Source: Aurantimonas sp. Leaf443 (GTDB taxonomy: Bacteria; Pseudomonadota; Alphaproteobacteria; Rhizobiales; Rhizobiaceae). From it: 64,000 bases of DNA. The stretch spans positions 310,001 to 374,000 of the forward strand of contig NZ_LMRD01000007.1 in the NCBI RefSeq assembly GCF_001425575.1, written 5' to 3'. This document shows, one piece after another, positions 28,252-36,685 of the stretch. A program made the translations under genes and the position numbers. The notes under the pieces were generated by a model that was not told the origin of the DNA, did no database searches, and saw only the letters and a program-made list of their open reading frames with translations. Numbering within the stretch: the first letter of the stretch is position 1; each line of letters begins with the position of its first letter.

Positions 28252-29574
28252 TCAGTCCGGCGTGCCCGCTCCCTCGGCGCCATCCCGGCGGCGGATGTCG
28301 AAATGGGCGACATAGGCGTCGATCTCCGCCGGATCGAAGGGCACGCCGTCGGCGAAGCGGTCCGGCGGCATGGTGATGGGCGCGCCGGTGGAGGGCTCGT
28401 CGGCCGGCGCGTCGAGCGCGCCTTCGACGCGCTCGTCGTGGAGCGGCAGGTCCGCGGAGCCCAAGGCCTCGCGATAGAGGTCGCAGCGGAAGGCCGCGCG
28501 CACCCGCGCCTCGTCGCCGGCCCGGCGCTCCGCCTGCCCCCAGCGCAGCATCTGCGAATAGACCCAGAGCCCCTGGCTGATCCAGGGAAAGGTCGCCGCC
28601 CCGCGATGGAAAGCGAGATAGCCCGGGATCGACCGCTCGAGTCCCGCAGGGTCGATGGCGATGCGGCCGGCGAGGAGCCGTTGCACCACGTCGGCCGAGG
28701 TGCCGAGATGGCGCGGCTCGGCCATGAGGGCGGAAAGATCCGCGCGGTTGTCCGGCGCGTCGCACCAGCGCGCGGCGGCCTCCAGCGCCACGACGAGGCG
28801 CAGCGCCGTGTCGCGGTTCGCTTCGATCCAGTCCGGCCGCATGCCCAGCACCTTCTCCGGCGAGGCCGGCCAGATGTCGGCCTTCACCGCCACGATGCGC
28901 CCGACGCCCGATTCCACCGCCAGCATGTTCCAGGGCGCGTTGACGCAGAACCCGTCGATGCTGCCGGAGGCGAGCGCGTCGGCCATCAGGGGCGGCGGCA
29001 CGACGGTCATGGTCACGTCGCGGTCGGGATCGACGCCGCCCTGGCCCATCCAGAAGCGGAACTCGTAATTGTGGGAGGAGAAGGGATAGACGACGGCGAA
29101 GACGAGGGGCGGCGCGCCGGCCTGCCGCCGCGCCTCGACGACGCGCCGCAGCCCGGCTGCGTAGGCGGGAGAGCCTTCGGGCGCCGGCGCCTCGAGCCCC
29201 GCCTCGATCTGCCGGAAGAGCGCGGTGGAGAGCGTGATGGCGTTGCCGCCCAGGCCCAGCGCCATGGGCGCGACCGTCGGGAAGGCGTTCATGCCGAGGC
29301 CGAGCTGGGCGGCGACGGGCATGGGCGAGAGCATGTGCGCCACGTCGAACTGGCGGAAGGCGAGGCGGTCGCGGATATTGGCCCAGGAGACGTCGCGCAC
29401 GAGATCGAGCGTGACGCCCTCGCGCTCGGCGAAGCCCATCTCGGCCGCCGCGATCAGGACGGCGGCGTCGATGAGGGGGATGAAGCCCGCGCGCACGCGG
29501 CGCGTCGCGGGCCTGCCGAGCGAGGGCGCACTGAGCGGCCGGGCGAAGGGCTGGGAAGGGGGCGGCGTCGACAT
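28252..29574 (-). CDS. nasS: Nitrate sensor NasS
   Basis: A 440-residue protein homologous to NrtA but without a signal peptide (MSTPPPSQPFARPLS... is polar), so cytosolic. It keeps FIPLIDAAVLIAAAEMGFAE, DVAHMLSPMPVAAQLG, VYPFSSHNYEFRFWMGQGG, TVVPPPLMADALASGSIDGF and CVNAPWNMLAVESG, corresponding to nitrate-binding parts of NrtA. In characterised bacteria NasS holds NasT inactive and releases it on binding nitrate. It lies 10 bases after nasT, so both are co-transcribed. Its closeness in sequence to nrtA points to an old duplication. Confidence 0.93.
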   Translation of the reverse strand: MSTPPPSQPFARPLSAPSLGRPATRRVRAGFIPLIDAAVLIAAAEMGFAEREGVTLDLVRDVSWANIRDRLAFRQFDVAHMLSPMPVAAQLGLGMNAFPTVAPMALGLGGNAITLSTALFRQIEAGLEAPAPEGSPAYAAGLRRVVEARRQAGAPPLVFAVVYPFSSHNYEFRFWMGQGGVDPDRDVTMTVVPPPLMADALASGSIDGFCVNAPWNMLAVESGVGRIVAVKADIWPASPEKVLGMRPDWIEANRDTALRLVVALEAAARWCDAPDNRADLSALMAEPRHLGTSADVVQRLLAGRIAIDPAGLERSIPGYLAFHRGAATFPWISQGLWVYSQMLRWGQAERRAGDEARVRAAFRCDLYREALGSADLPLHDERVEGALDAPADEPSTGAPITMPPDRFADGVPFDPAEIDAYVAHFDIRRRDGAEGAGTPD

Positions 29575-29584
29575 CGGCGGCTTC

Positions 29585-30172
29585 CTATTTCGACAGGAGC
29601 TGCGCGGCGGTGACGAGGCTGCGCGCGATGTCGGCGATCTTGCGCTTCTCGTTCATCGCGGTCTGGCGCAGCAGCGCATAGGCGGCGTCCTCGGTGATCT
29701 GGCGCGTCGCCATGAGGATGCCCTTGGCGCGCTCGATCGTCTTGCGGTCGGCAAGTTCGGAGCGCGCCTCCTCCAGCTCCGCAGTGAGGCGGCGGAAGGC
29801 GTTGAAGCGCAGGATCGCCATGTCGAGGATCGCCTTGACGCGCTCCTTCTTCAGCCCGTCCACCACATAGGCCGAGACGCCGGCCTCGATGGCGGCCTCC
29901 AGCGAGCCCGCGTCGGAACGGTCGACGAACATGGCGATCGGCCGCTGCACGCTGCGCGAGGCCTGGAAGACGTGCTCCAGCTGGTCGCGGTTGGGATTCT
30001 CCAGATCGACGACGACGACGTCCGGGTTCAGCACCTCGATGCGCCGCACGAGGCCCTCGACGCTCGTCACCACCTCGACGCTGACATGGCCGGCCTCGCG
30101 CAGGCCGTCCTCGATGATCGCGGCGCGGGCACGGTTCTCGTCGACCACGAGGATGGAGAGCGTCGCTGACAT
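29585..30172 (-). CDS. nasT: ANTAR-domain response regulator / antiterminator NasT
   Basis: A 195-residue regulator. Residues 1-120 form a receiver-like domain (LSILVVDENRARAAIIEDGL, VVVVDLENPNRDQ with the phospho-acceptor region changed, AYVVDGLKKERVK). The C-terminal ANTAR domain (about 135-190) shows ELADRKTIERAKGILMATRQ and AYALLRQTAMNEKRKIADIA, the RNA-binding three-helix unit. The receiver lacks the usual DxxMP acidic pattern, as in other NasT proteins that are controlled by NasS rather than phosphorylation. The start is ATG at 30172; a longer frame up to 30211 has no better site. Targets should be the nrtA leader in this window. Confidence 0.93.
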   Translation of the reverse strand: MSATLSILVVDENRARAAIIEDGLREAGHVSVEVVTSVEGLVRRIEVLNPDVVVVDLENPNRDQLEHVFQASRSVQRPIAMFVDRSDAGSLEAAIEAGVSAYVVDGLKKERVKAILDMAILRFNAFRRLTAELEEARSELADRKTIERAKGILMATRQITEDAAYALLRQTAMNEKRKIADIARSLVTAAQLLSK

Positions 30173-30233
30173 GGCGCCATTGTGCCCGGTGGCCGGCCTT
30201 GTGCAACGCAAAACTTCTCGGGGCCCTGCCGCG

Positions 30234-31688
30234 TCAGCGAAAGCTCGGCCGCACCATGGGATAGAGCGCGCGATAGCGCCCGTAGGCCCCCTCGAACGCG
30301 CCTCGAAGACTCGCGTCCGGCTCGAAGCGGGCGGCCAGCGGCGGGCGCGTCATGACGCTCGCGGGGTCGGCGCCCGTCTCGGCACAGAGGGCGAGGCGGG
30401 CCGCGCCCAGCGCCGCGCCGAAATCGCCGGCGGCCGGGCGCACGAGGGCGATGCCGAGGACGGTGGCGATCAGCGACAGCCAGTGGTCGGAGCGCGAGCC
30501 GGCGCCGACGGCGATGAGCTCGTCCGGCCGCTCCCCCGCCCCGCCCGCCTCCAGGCAGTCGCGCAGCGAGAAGGCGACGCCTTCGAGGACGGCGCGCGCC
30601 ATGTCCGCCCGGTCCGTGTCGGCTTCGAGGCCGAGAAGCGTGCCGCGCACGGCGGCGTCGTTGTGCGGCGTGCGCTCGCCGGACAGATAGGGCAGGAACA
30701 GGAGCCGCCTCGGCGCCCGCGGCCGGTCCCCGAGCCGCGCGACGAGCTCGGCCGGCCCTTCCTGCAGGAGCTTCGACAGCCAGTCGAGCGATCCCGCCGC
30801 GGACAGCGTCACGCCCATATGGTGCCAGAGGCCCGGCACGGCGTGGCAGAACGTGTGGAGCGCGGTCTGCGGCACCGGCTCGTAGCTGCGCGTCGCCGTG
30901 AAGAGGACGCCGGACGTGCCGAGCGAGAGGAAGCCCGCGCCCGGCCGCACGATGCCGACGCCGCAGGCCGAGGCCGCGTTGTCGCCCGCCCCGCCCGCCA
31001 CGACGATGCCGGGCGCAAGGCCGAGTTCGGCCGCGACCTCGGCGCGCAGCCGCCCGCCGGGCGCCGAGCCCTCGACGAGACGGGGCATGGCGGTGCGGTC
31101 GAGCCCGGTGCGGGCGAGCATCTCGTCCGACCAGTCGCGCGCCCCGGTGTCGAGCCAGGACGTGCCGGCGGCGTCCGACAGATCGGAGATCGCCTCGCCC
31201 GTCAGCCAGAGGCGCAGATAGTCCTTCGGCAGGAGAACGCGACATACGCGCGCGAATGTCGCGGACTCGTGGCGGGCGAGCCAGAGGAGCTTGGGCGCCG
31301 TGAAGCCGGGAAAGACGATGTTGCCGGTGATCGCCCGCGCGGCCGCGTCGTCGAGCTCGGCGGCCTCCGCATGGGCGCGCGTGTCGTTCCACAGGATGCA
31401 GGGGCGCAAGGGTCGCTCGTCGGCGCCCAGCACCGTCGCCCCGTGCATCTGCCCGGACAGACCGATGGCCGAGACGGTGGAGAGGAGCCCGGGATGGGCG
31501 GCGGCAAGCTCGGCCATCACCGTCCGCGTCGCCGCGATCCAATCGTCCGGCGCCTGCTCCGACCAGCCGAATTGCGGCCGTTCGACGCTCAAGGGGGCGG
31601 AGGCGGAGGCGACCGGCACGCCGTCCTCGCCGACGACGAGCGCCTTCAGCGAGGAGGTGCCGAGATCGAGGCCGAGGGTGACTGGCAT
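30234..31688 (-). CDS. xylB: Xylulokinase
   Basis: A 484-residue FGGY-family sugar kinase phosphorylating D-xylulose to xylulose 5-phosphate. Length is identical to E. coli XylB. N-terminal ATPase fold: VTLGLDLGTSSLKALVVGED; sugar-binding: SAIGLSGQMHGATVL, ILWNDTRAHAEA; C-terminal FGGY signature region: LFLPYLSGERTPHNDAAVRG, GVAFSLRDCLEAGG, VGAGSRSDHWLSLIATVLG. The GQMHG motif marks xylulokinase rather than glycerol or gluconate kinase. No xylA, xylose transporter or regulator is seen; it stands between nasT and prpE. It may use xylulose from other sources, for example polyol breakdown. ATG at 31688. Confidence 0.93.
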   Translation of the reverse strand: MPVTLGLDLGTSSLKALVVGEDGVPVASASAPLSVERPQFGWSEQAPDDWIAATRTVMAELAAAHPGLLSTVSAIGLSGQMHGATVLGADERPLRPCILWNDTRAHAEAAELDDAAARAITGNIVFPGFTAPKLLWLARHESATFARVCRVLLPKDYLRLWLTGEAISDLSDAAGTSWLDTGARDWSDEMLARTGLDRTAMPRLVEGSAPGGRLRAEVAAELGLAPGIVVAGGAGDNAASACGVGIVRPGAGFLSLGTSGVLFTATRSYEPVPQTALHTFCHAVPGLWHHMGVTLSAAGSLDWLSKLLQEGPAELVARLGDRPRAPRRLLFLPYLSGERTPHNDAAVRGTLLGLEADTDRADMARAVLEGVAFSLRDCLEAGGAGERPDELIAVGAGSRSDHWLSLIATVLGIALVRPAAGDFGAALGAARLALCAETGADPASVMTRPPLAARFEPDASLRGAFEGAYGRYRALYPMVRPSFR

Positions 31689-31999
31689 GGCGCGTCTCGC
31701 GGGGCACGGGAACAGGGGCCATGCGCGGCAAGCGCAGGGCGGGCCTTTTCGTCTTAGCCGCAATCCCCACCCCCGGCCAGCGGCGCGGACGCGGCCGGCG
31801 GGCGGGCGGGCGGGCGCCGGTCTTCCCGGGTTCCGCTCCGGAGCGTCGCGCCCGCCGCGTCTGCGGCCAAAGCAGGACTTCTCTTCCCCGCGCGAACCCT
31901 TCAGACTTCGCGCTGCCGGTCGGCATCGACGGCGGGGCGACCCGTCGGCGGCGGTGGAGAGGACCGTGCCGGCCGGTACGGGAGGAGAGGATTTGCGCG
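31689..31999. other. 311-base divergent gap between xylB and prpE
   Basis: It must hold both promoters. A tetranucleotide run (GGCG)5 lies at 31797-31816; the part about 31851-31925 is somewhat less GC-rich. GGAGGAGAGG (31981-31990) is the prpE ribosome binding region, ten bases before the ATG. No gene is visible. Confidence 0.5.
31797..31816. repeat. Tetranucleotide run (GGCG)5
   Basis: Five uninterrupted GGCG units in the divergent xylB/prpE gap. Short runs like this can slip in replication, but the copy number is low and the base composition makes chance plausible. Confidence 0.6.
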
Positions 32000-33916
32000 A
32001 TGACGAGCCGCTACCACGAGACCTACATCGCTTGGAGCGAGGACCCGGAACGCTTCTGGATGGCGGCGGCGGAGGCGATCGACTGGGACAGGCCACCGAT
32101 GCGCGCCTTCGATGCGGGTTCCGGCGTCTACGGCCGCTGGTTCCCCGATGCGGTCGGCAATATGTGCCACAACGCGCTCGACCGGCACGTGGCGGCGGGC
32201 CATGGGGGGCGGACGGCGCTCGTCCACGACAGCCCCGTCACCGGCACCAGGCGCTCGCTCACCTATGCCGAGCTCCTGCGCGAGACGAAGGCGCTGGCCG
32301 CCACGCTCGCCGATCTCGGCGTCGAGGCGGGCGACCGCGTCATCCTCTACATGCCGATGGTGCCCGAGACGGTCGTCGCCATGCTCGCCTGCGCGCGGAT
32401 CGGCGCGGTGCATTCGGTCGTCTTCGGCGGGTTCGCCGCGCCCGAGCTCGCCACGCGCATCGACGACGCGACGCCAAGACTCATCCTCGCCGCCTCCTGC
32501 GGCATCGAGCCCGGGCGCGTCGTCGAGTACAAGCCGCTTCTCGACCGGGCGATCGAGATCGCGCGCCACAAGCCCGAGGCCACGATCGTGCTGCAGCGCC
32601 CGCAGGCCGAGGCGACGATGATCGCGGGCCGCGACCACGACTGGGCGCGGCTGCGCGAGCGCGCGCTCGGCGAGGTGGACGCGGGTCGGTCCGTGCCCTG
32701 CCGGCCGATGGCGGCGAGCGACCCGCTCTACGTCCTCTACACGTCGGGAACGACGGGCAAGCCCAAGGGCGTCGTGCGCGACACCGGCGGCTACATGGTG
32801 GCGCTCGCCTGGTCGATGCGGGCGATCTTCGACACGGGCGCGGGCGAGGTCTTCTGGGCGGCCTCGGACGTCGGCTGGGTCGTCGGCCATTCCTACATCG
32901 TCTACGGCCCGCTTCTCGCCGGCTGCACGACGATCCTCTACGAGGGCAAGCCGGTGGGCACGCCCGACGCCGGCGCCTATTGGCGCGTCATCGCCGAACA
33001 CGGCGTCAAGGCGCTCTTCACCGCCCCGACCGCCATCCGCGCCATCCGCAAGGAGGACCCGGACGGCGCCCTGCCCGGGGCGCATGACCTCTCGCGCTTC
33101 GCCGCCCTGTTCCTGGCCGGCGAGCGCGGCGATCCCGAGACCGTCGCCTATGCCGAGCGCGCGCTGCAGCGCCCCGTGATCGACCACTGGTGGCAGACCG
33201 AGACCGGCTGGCCCATCACCGCCAACCCGCTCGGCCTCGGCCTCCTGCCGGTGAAGCACGGCAGCCCCGGCCTCGCCATGCCCGGCTACGCGATCGACAT
33301 TCTCGACGGGTCCGGCCGGCCCGTGGCGCCCGGCACCATGGGTTCCATCGCCCTGCGCCTGCCGCTGCCGCCGGGCGCCCTGCCGACGCTGTGGAACGCC
33401 GAGGAGCGGTTCCGCACGGGCTATCTCTCCGACTTCCCCGGCTATTACTCCACCTCCGACGCCGGTCTTCTCGACGAGGACGGCTATCTCTTCGTGATGG
33501 GACGCACCGACGACGTCATCAACGTCGCCGGGCACCGCCTCTCGACCGGGGAGATGGAGGAGGCGGTGGCGAGCCACCCGGCCGTCGCCGAATGCGCCGT
33601 GGTCGGCATGCGCGACGCGATGAAGGGCGAGATCCCTTTCGGCTTCGTCGTCCTGAAGAACGCGAGCGCGGCGGGGCCGGACCGGCGGGCGACGACCGTG
33701 GAATCCGAACTCGTCGCCCTCGTGCGCGACCGGATCGGCCCGGTCGCGGCCTTCCGCTCGGTGATGGTGGTCGACAAGCTGCCCAAGACGCGCTCGGGCA
33801 AGATCCTGCGCCGGACGCTCAAGAGCATCGTCGACGGCGAGCGCTTCGAGATGCCCGCAACGATCGAGGACGCGAGCGCCCTCGAGGCGATCGAGCGGGC
33901 GGTGGGGGATAGGTAA
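32000..33916 (+). CDS. prpE: Propionyl-CoA synthetase (propionate-CoA ligase)
   Basis: A 638-residue adenylate-forming enzyme activating propionate (and probably acetate less well) to the CoA ester. It has the ACAS N-terminal region (YHETYIAWSEDPERFWMAAA), A3 loop LYTSGTTGKPKGVVRDTGGY (about 246-265), DVGWVVGHSYIVYGPLLAGC, HWWQTETGWPI (A5), STSDAGLLDEDGYLFVMGRT, then DDVINVAGHRLSTGEMEEAV and the A10 catalytic Lys in KLPKTRSGKILRRTL (about 596-610). The motif VVRDTGGY after the P-loop and HWWQTETGWP are those of PrpE rather than acetyl-CoA synthetase, which has HPVDTWWQTETG. The start ATG follows GGAGGAGAGG. No propionate regulator or methylcitrate genes are near. Confidence 0.92.
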   Translation: MTSRYHETYIAWSEDPERFWMAAAEAIDWDRPPMRAFDAGSGVYGRWFPDAVGNMCHNALDRHVAAGHGGRTALVHDSPVTGTRRSLTYAELLRETKALAATLADLGVEAGDRVILYMPMVPETVVAMLACARIGAVHSVVFGGFAAPELATRIDDATPRLILAASCGIEPGRVVEYKPLLDRAIEIARHKPEATIVLQRPQAEATMIAGRDHDWARLRERALGEVDAGRSVPCRPMAASDPLYVLYTSGTTGKPKGVVRDTGGYMVALAWSMRAIFDTGAGEVFWAASDVGWVVGHSYIVYGPLLAGCTTILYEGKPVGTPDAGAYWRVIAEHGVKALFTAPTAIRAIRKEDPDGALPGAHDLSRFAALFLAGERGDPETVAYAERALQRPVIDHWWQTETGWPITANPLGLGLLPVKHGSPGLAMPGYAIDILDGSGRPVAPGTMGSIALRLPLPPGALPTLWNAEERFRTGYLSDFPGYYSTSDAGLLDEDGYLFVMGRTDDVINVAGHRLSTGEMEEAVASHPAVAECAVVGMRDAMKGEIPFGFVVLKNASAAGPDRRATTVESELVALVRDRIGPVAAFRSVMVVDKLPKTRSGKILRRTLKSIVDGERFEMPATIEDASALEAIERAVGDR

Positions 33917-34023
33917 GCGAAAAAGAAATGATTGGGGACGGCGTCTTTGTTCGCTCTATGTTCTATGTGGTATGAAACTTCAGATGGCATAATCCGTTCA
34001 CCTAAGATCACGGGAGCAACACG

Positions 34024-34266
34024 ATGCGACTGCGCGTCAAGCCTGTCAGAGATGCCCTTCATCCGAGCGAAATTGTCGTCTCCGTGGAGACGGCGGACGG
34101 AAAAGCCGAACAGATGGTGGTTCATCGGCGAACCGTTTCGGAGAACTCGCTTGAAATTGGATATCCGATCAGCGAACAATCCCACTCATATCTGGTTGAG
34201 CTTCCCCGAGAGACGACAACCGGTGCTTGGCGCGTTTGGGTTCCAAGCAGTCTCGTCAGCGCCTGA
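34024..34266 (+). CDS. Hypothetical 80-residue protein in AT-rich island
   Basis: A small soluble protein (MRLRVKPVRDALHPSEIVVS...) with alternating hydrophobic/polar pattern suggesting beta strands, no membrane segment, Cys or known motif. It contains AEQMVVHRRTV and ETTTGAWRVWVPSSL. The ATG has GGGAG seven bases upstream and the stop is 12 bases before the Dcd-like gene, which has GAGGA before its ATG, so the two form a small operon. Base use is distinctly more AT-rich than its neighbours, which suggests acquisition. I do not recognise the family. An overlapping longer frame (33932-34282) is less likely because it has no ribosome binding site. Confidence 0.6.
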   Translation: MRLRVKPVRDALHPSEIVVSVETADGKAEQMVVHRRTVSENSLEIGYPISEQSHSYLVELPRETTTGAWRVWVPSSLVSA

Positions 34267-34278
34267 TCTGAGGACATC

Positions 34279-34844
34279 ATGATCCTGACGGACAGAGAGA
34301 TACAGATCGCATTGGAATTCGATTCCATCGTGATCGATCCTTTGCCCGAGGAAAAGGCCTACAGTTCCACGAGCGTCGATCTCACCTTGGATGAAACGCT
34401 GAGCGAATTCAGGGACGCGCAAGTCGGCATCAATGTGATGATCGATCCCTCCAGAGAAGGGTACACCACGATCACGTTCTATCGGAAGTTACCACCCAGG
34501 TGCGGATCGACGCCGAACAGGGTTACGGCTTCAAACCCGGCCAATTGATCTTGGCGTGGACCAAAGAATACGTACAATTGAAACCGCATTCTCGACTTGC
34601 CGCCCGCGTCGAAGGCAAAAGCTCGTTGGCGCGTCTTGGCATCGGTGTGCACGTGACAGCTCCCACCATCCACGCCGGATTTGAAGGTCAGATCAGACTC
34701 GAGATGCTCAATCATGGCCGTCTCCCGGTCAAGCTGAAGCCGGCTATGCGGATATGCCAGCTGATTTTCGAACAGACGGTCGGAACACCGGTCAGCGGTT
34801 ATCGCGGCCGGTTCAGTGGACAAACACCGCAGCGAAAAGGCTGA
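34279..34844 (+). pseudogene. dCTP deaminase / dUTPase-like gene, broken by a -1 frameshift
   Basis: Two frames together give a complete Dcd-family protein. Frame one (34279 to about 34488) reads MILTDREIQIALEFDSIVI, then SSTSVDLTLDETLSEF. Frame two reads TTQVRIDAEQGYGFKPGQLI, AARVEGKSSLARLGIGVHVT, HAGFEGQIRLEMLNHG and MRICQLIFEQTVG. One base added near 34488 (between AAG and TT) joins them to a 188-residue protein, the normal Dcd length. The catalytic residues of the family (Ser and Arg in GKSSLARLG, Glu in GFEGQI) are intact, so the break is recent, programmed, or a sequencing error. Dcd converts dCTP to dUTP; family members also act in phage defence. It lies in an AT-rich island after an unknown small gene. 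Confidence 0.8.
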
Positions 34845-34868
34845 GCGGCGGGATGGGTCATGCGGGCC

Positions 34869-35465
34869 TCACGGCTCGATCAGGATCCGGTCCTCGACGG
34901 ACAGCCGGTCGCCGTCGAGGCGCACCACGAGGACCTCGCCGGAGGCCGGGAAGACGTCCGTCAGCGCGGTGATGTTCACCTGATGGGTGACGAGCACGGC
35001 CTTCCGCCCGGCGGCGTCCAGCGCCTTCAGCCGCGCGATCACGGCCGCGCCTTGGCGCTCGGCCTCGCCGCGCCCGGCGAAGAAGGAGTTCAGGGCCGGT
35101 TCCTCCTCCACCGCGGCAAGGCCGAGGCCCGACGCCGTCTCGCTCGCCCGGCACCATTGGCTGGTGAGGACGATGTCGGGAGCCAGCCCCGCCTCGCCGA
35201 GCGCCCGGCCGATGGCTTTCGCCTGGGCGCGCCCTTCCCGCGAGAGATTGCGCTGGGTGGCGCAGTCGCCGAGCGCGAAGCCGGCGGGATCGCCGGTGCC
35301 CGGCGCCAGCGCGTGGCGCATCAGGAGATGGCGCCCCGGCGCCTTCGCCGCCGCCCCGATCTCGGAGGGCTGCGCCGAGGCGCAGGGACCCGAGAAGGCG
35401 CTGACGAGAGCGACGGACAAAGCGAGCGCGAAGGGCGCCAGGCGCCGACGCAGACCGTAGGACAT
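34869..35465 (-). CDS. Exported histidine phosphatase (SixA/phosphoglycerate mutase-like)
   Basis: A 198-residue protein with a cleavable signal (hydrophobic 10-30, ending CASAQ). The histidine phosphatase core has the nucleophile in HLLMRHALAPGTGDP (His about 51), NLSREGRAQAKAIG, the region DIVLTSQWCRASETA, and the second catalytic His in LVTHQVNITALTD. The DCATQRNLSREGR stretch is typical of a periplasmic branch near Ais/SixA-like lipid or small-molecule phosphatases. The substrate is unknown. ATG at 35465; divergent from argB, convergent with the Dcd-like pseudogene. Confidence 0.82.
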   Translation of the reverse strand: MSYGLRRRLAPFALALSVALVSAFSGPCASAQPSEIGAAAKAPGRHLLMRHALAPGTGDPAGFALGDCATQRNLSREGRAQAKAIGRALGEAGLAPDIVLTSQWCRASETASGLGLAAVEEEPALNSFFAGRGEAERQGAAVIARLKALDAAGRKAVLVTHQVNITALTDVFPASGEVLVVRLDGDRLSVEDRILIEP

Positions 35466-35666
35466 GGGGAGATCGCTTTCCGTTCGCCACAGCTGGAGGC
35501 GGCCGCGGCCCCTTCCTCGGCGCCGGGCATCCCGCCTGGAACGGGAGTTGGGCCGGATCGATCGCGAAGGAAGGGGCTGGCGGCGTTTCCAATCGTCACG
35601 AAACTGGGATAGAGCGCGCCGGGCGTTGCCGCGCCTGTGCCCTCTATCCCCGCAAGGAGCCGCCCT

Positions 35667-36566
35667 GTGTCCCAGATCATCCCCGACGACAACGGCCTGA
35701 CGCAGGCCCGCCTCCTTTCCGAGGCCCTGCCCTTCATGCAGGCCTACGAGAACAAGACGGTCGTGGTGAAATACGGCGGCCACGCGATGGGCGACGCCAC
35801 GCTCGGGCGCGCCTTCGCGCGCGACATCGCGCTTCTCAAGCAGTCCGGCATCAACCCGATCGTCGTCCATGGCGGCGGCCCGCAGATCGGCGCGATGCTG
35901 ACGCAGATGGGCATCGAGTCGCGCTTCGAGGGCGGCCTGCGCGTCACCGACGAGGCGACGGTGAAGATCGTCGAGATGGTCCTGGCCGGCTCGATCAACA
36001 AGGAGATCGTGGCCCTCATCAATGCCGAGGGCGAATGGGCGATCGGCCTGTGCGGCAAGGACGGCAACATGGTCTTCGCCGAGAAGGCCCGCAAGACGAC
36101 GATCGACCCCGACAGCCACATCGAGCGCGTGCTCGATCTCGGCTTCGTGGGCGAGCCCGTGGAGGTGGACCGCACGCTCCTCGACCTTCTCGCCCGCTCC
36201 GAGATGATCCCCGTCATCGCCCCCGTCGCTCCCGGCCGCGACGGCCACACCTACAATATCAACGCCGACACGTTCGCCGGCGCCATCGCGGGCGCGCTGG
36301 AAGCCTCGCGCCTCCTCTTCCTCACCGACGTGCCGGGCGTCCTCGACAAGTCGGGCCAGCTCATCAAGGAACTCTCCGTCGCCGAGGCCAAGGCGCTGAT
36401 CCGCGACGGCACGATCTCCGGCGGCATGATCCCGAAGGTGGAGACCTGCATCGAGGCGATCGACCGCGGCGTGGAAGGGGTCGTGATCCTCACCGGCAAG
36501 ACCCCGCACGCGGTGCTTCTGGAACTCCTGACCGAGCACGGCGCCGGCACGCTCATCGTGCGCTGA
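35667..36566 (+). CDS. argB: Acetylglutamate kinase
   Basis: A 299-residue amino-acid kinase for the second step of arginine synthesis (N-acetylglutamate to its phosphate). It shows [67 protein letters not shown] and [20 protein letters not shown], all canonical. The N-terminal helix [20 protein letters not shown] is the arm that makes arginine-sensitive hexamers, so feedback inhibition is likely. Start: GTG at 35667 with a perfect AAGGAG seven bases upstream; an earlier GTG at 35637 is less good. A strong hairpin follows the stop (36593-36616). No other arg gene is near. Confidence 0.96.
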   Translation: MSQIIPDDNGLTQARLLSEALPFMQAYENKTVVVKYGGHAMGDATLGRAFARDIALLKQSGINPIVVHGGGPQIGAMLTQMGIESRFEGGLRVTDEATVKIVEMVLAGSINKEIVALINAEGEWAIGLCGKDGNMVFAEKARKTTIDPDSHIERVLDLGFVGEPVEVDRTLLDLLARSEMIPVIAPVAPGRDGHTYNINADTFAGAIAGALEASRLLFLTDVPGVLDKSGQLIKELSVAEAKALIRDGTISGGMIPKVETCIEAIDRGVEGVVILTGKTPHAVLLELLTEHGAGTLIVR

Positions 36567-36592
36567 GGGCGGGCAAGGCGCGCAGCGGCACC

Positions 36593-36616
36593 ACCGCCGG
36601 GTTGCGGCCCGGCGGT
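36593..36616 (+). terminator. Hairpin after argB, possible terminator
   Basis: A perfect 9-bp stem (ACCGCCGGG / CCCGGCGGT) with a 6-nt loop 27 bases past the argB stop; it can be lengthened with one bulge (GCAC/GTGC). No T-run follows, so termination may be weak and the MFS gene partly co-transcribed. Confidence 0.45.
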
Positions 36617-36685
36617 GCAGATGGTAAGCGCGGCGAAAGGCGTAACGCAGAGTACGCCGCCCCTTCGCAGCCGAAAGCCCCTCTT

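Noticed and set aside
30234-31688. A xylose operon
   Set aside because: Only xylB is present; neighbours belong to nitrate regulation and propionate activation.
32000-33916. Acetyl-CoA synthetase (acs)
   Set aside because: The motifs around the P-loop and A5 match PrpE; substrate overlap remains possible.
33932-34282. 116-codon frame overlapping the 80-residue gene
   Set aside because: No ribosome site; the overlapping frame from 34024 has a good site and spacing to the next gene.
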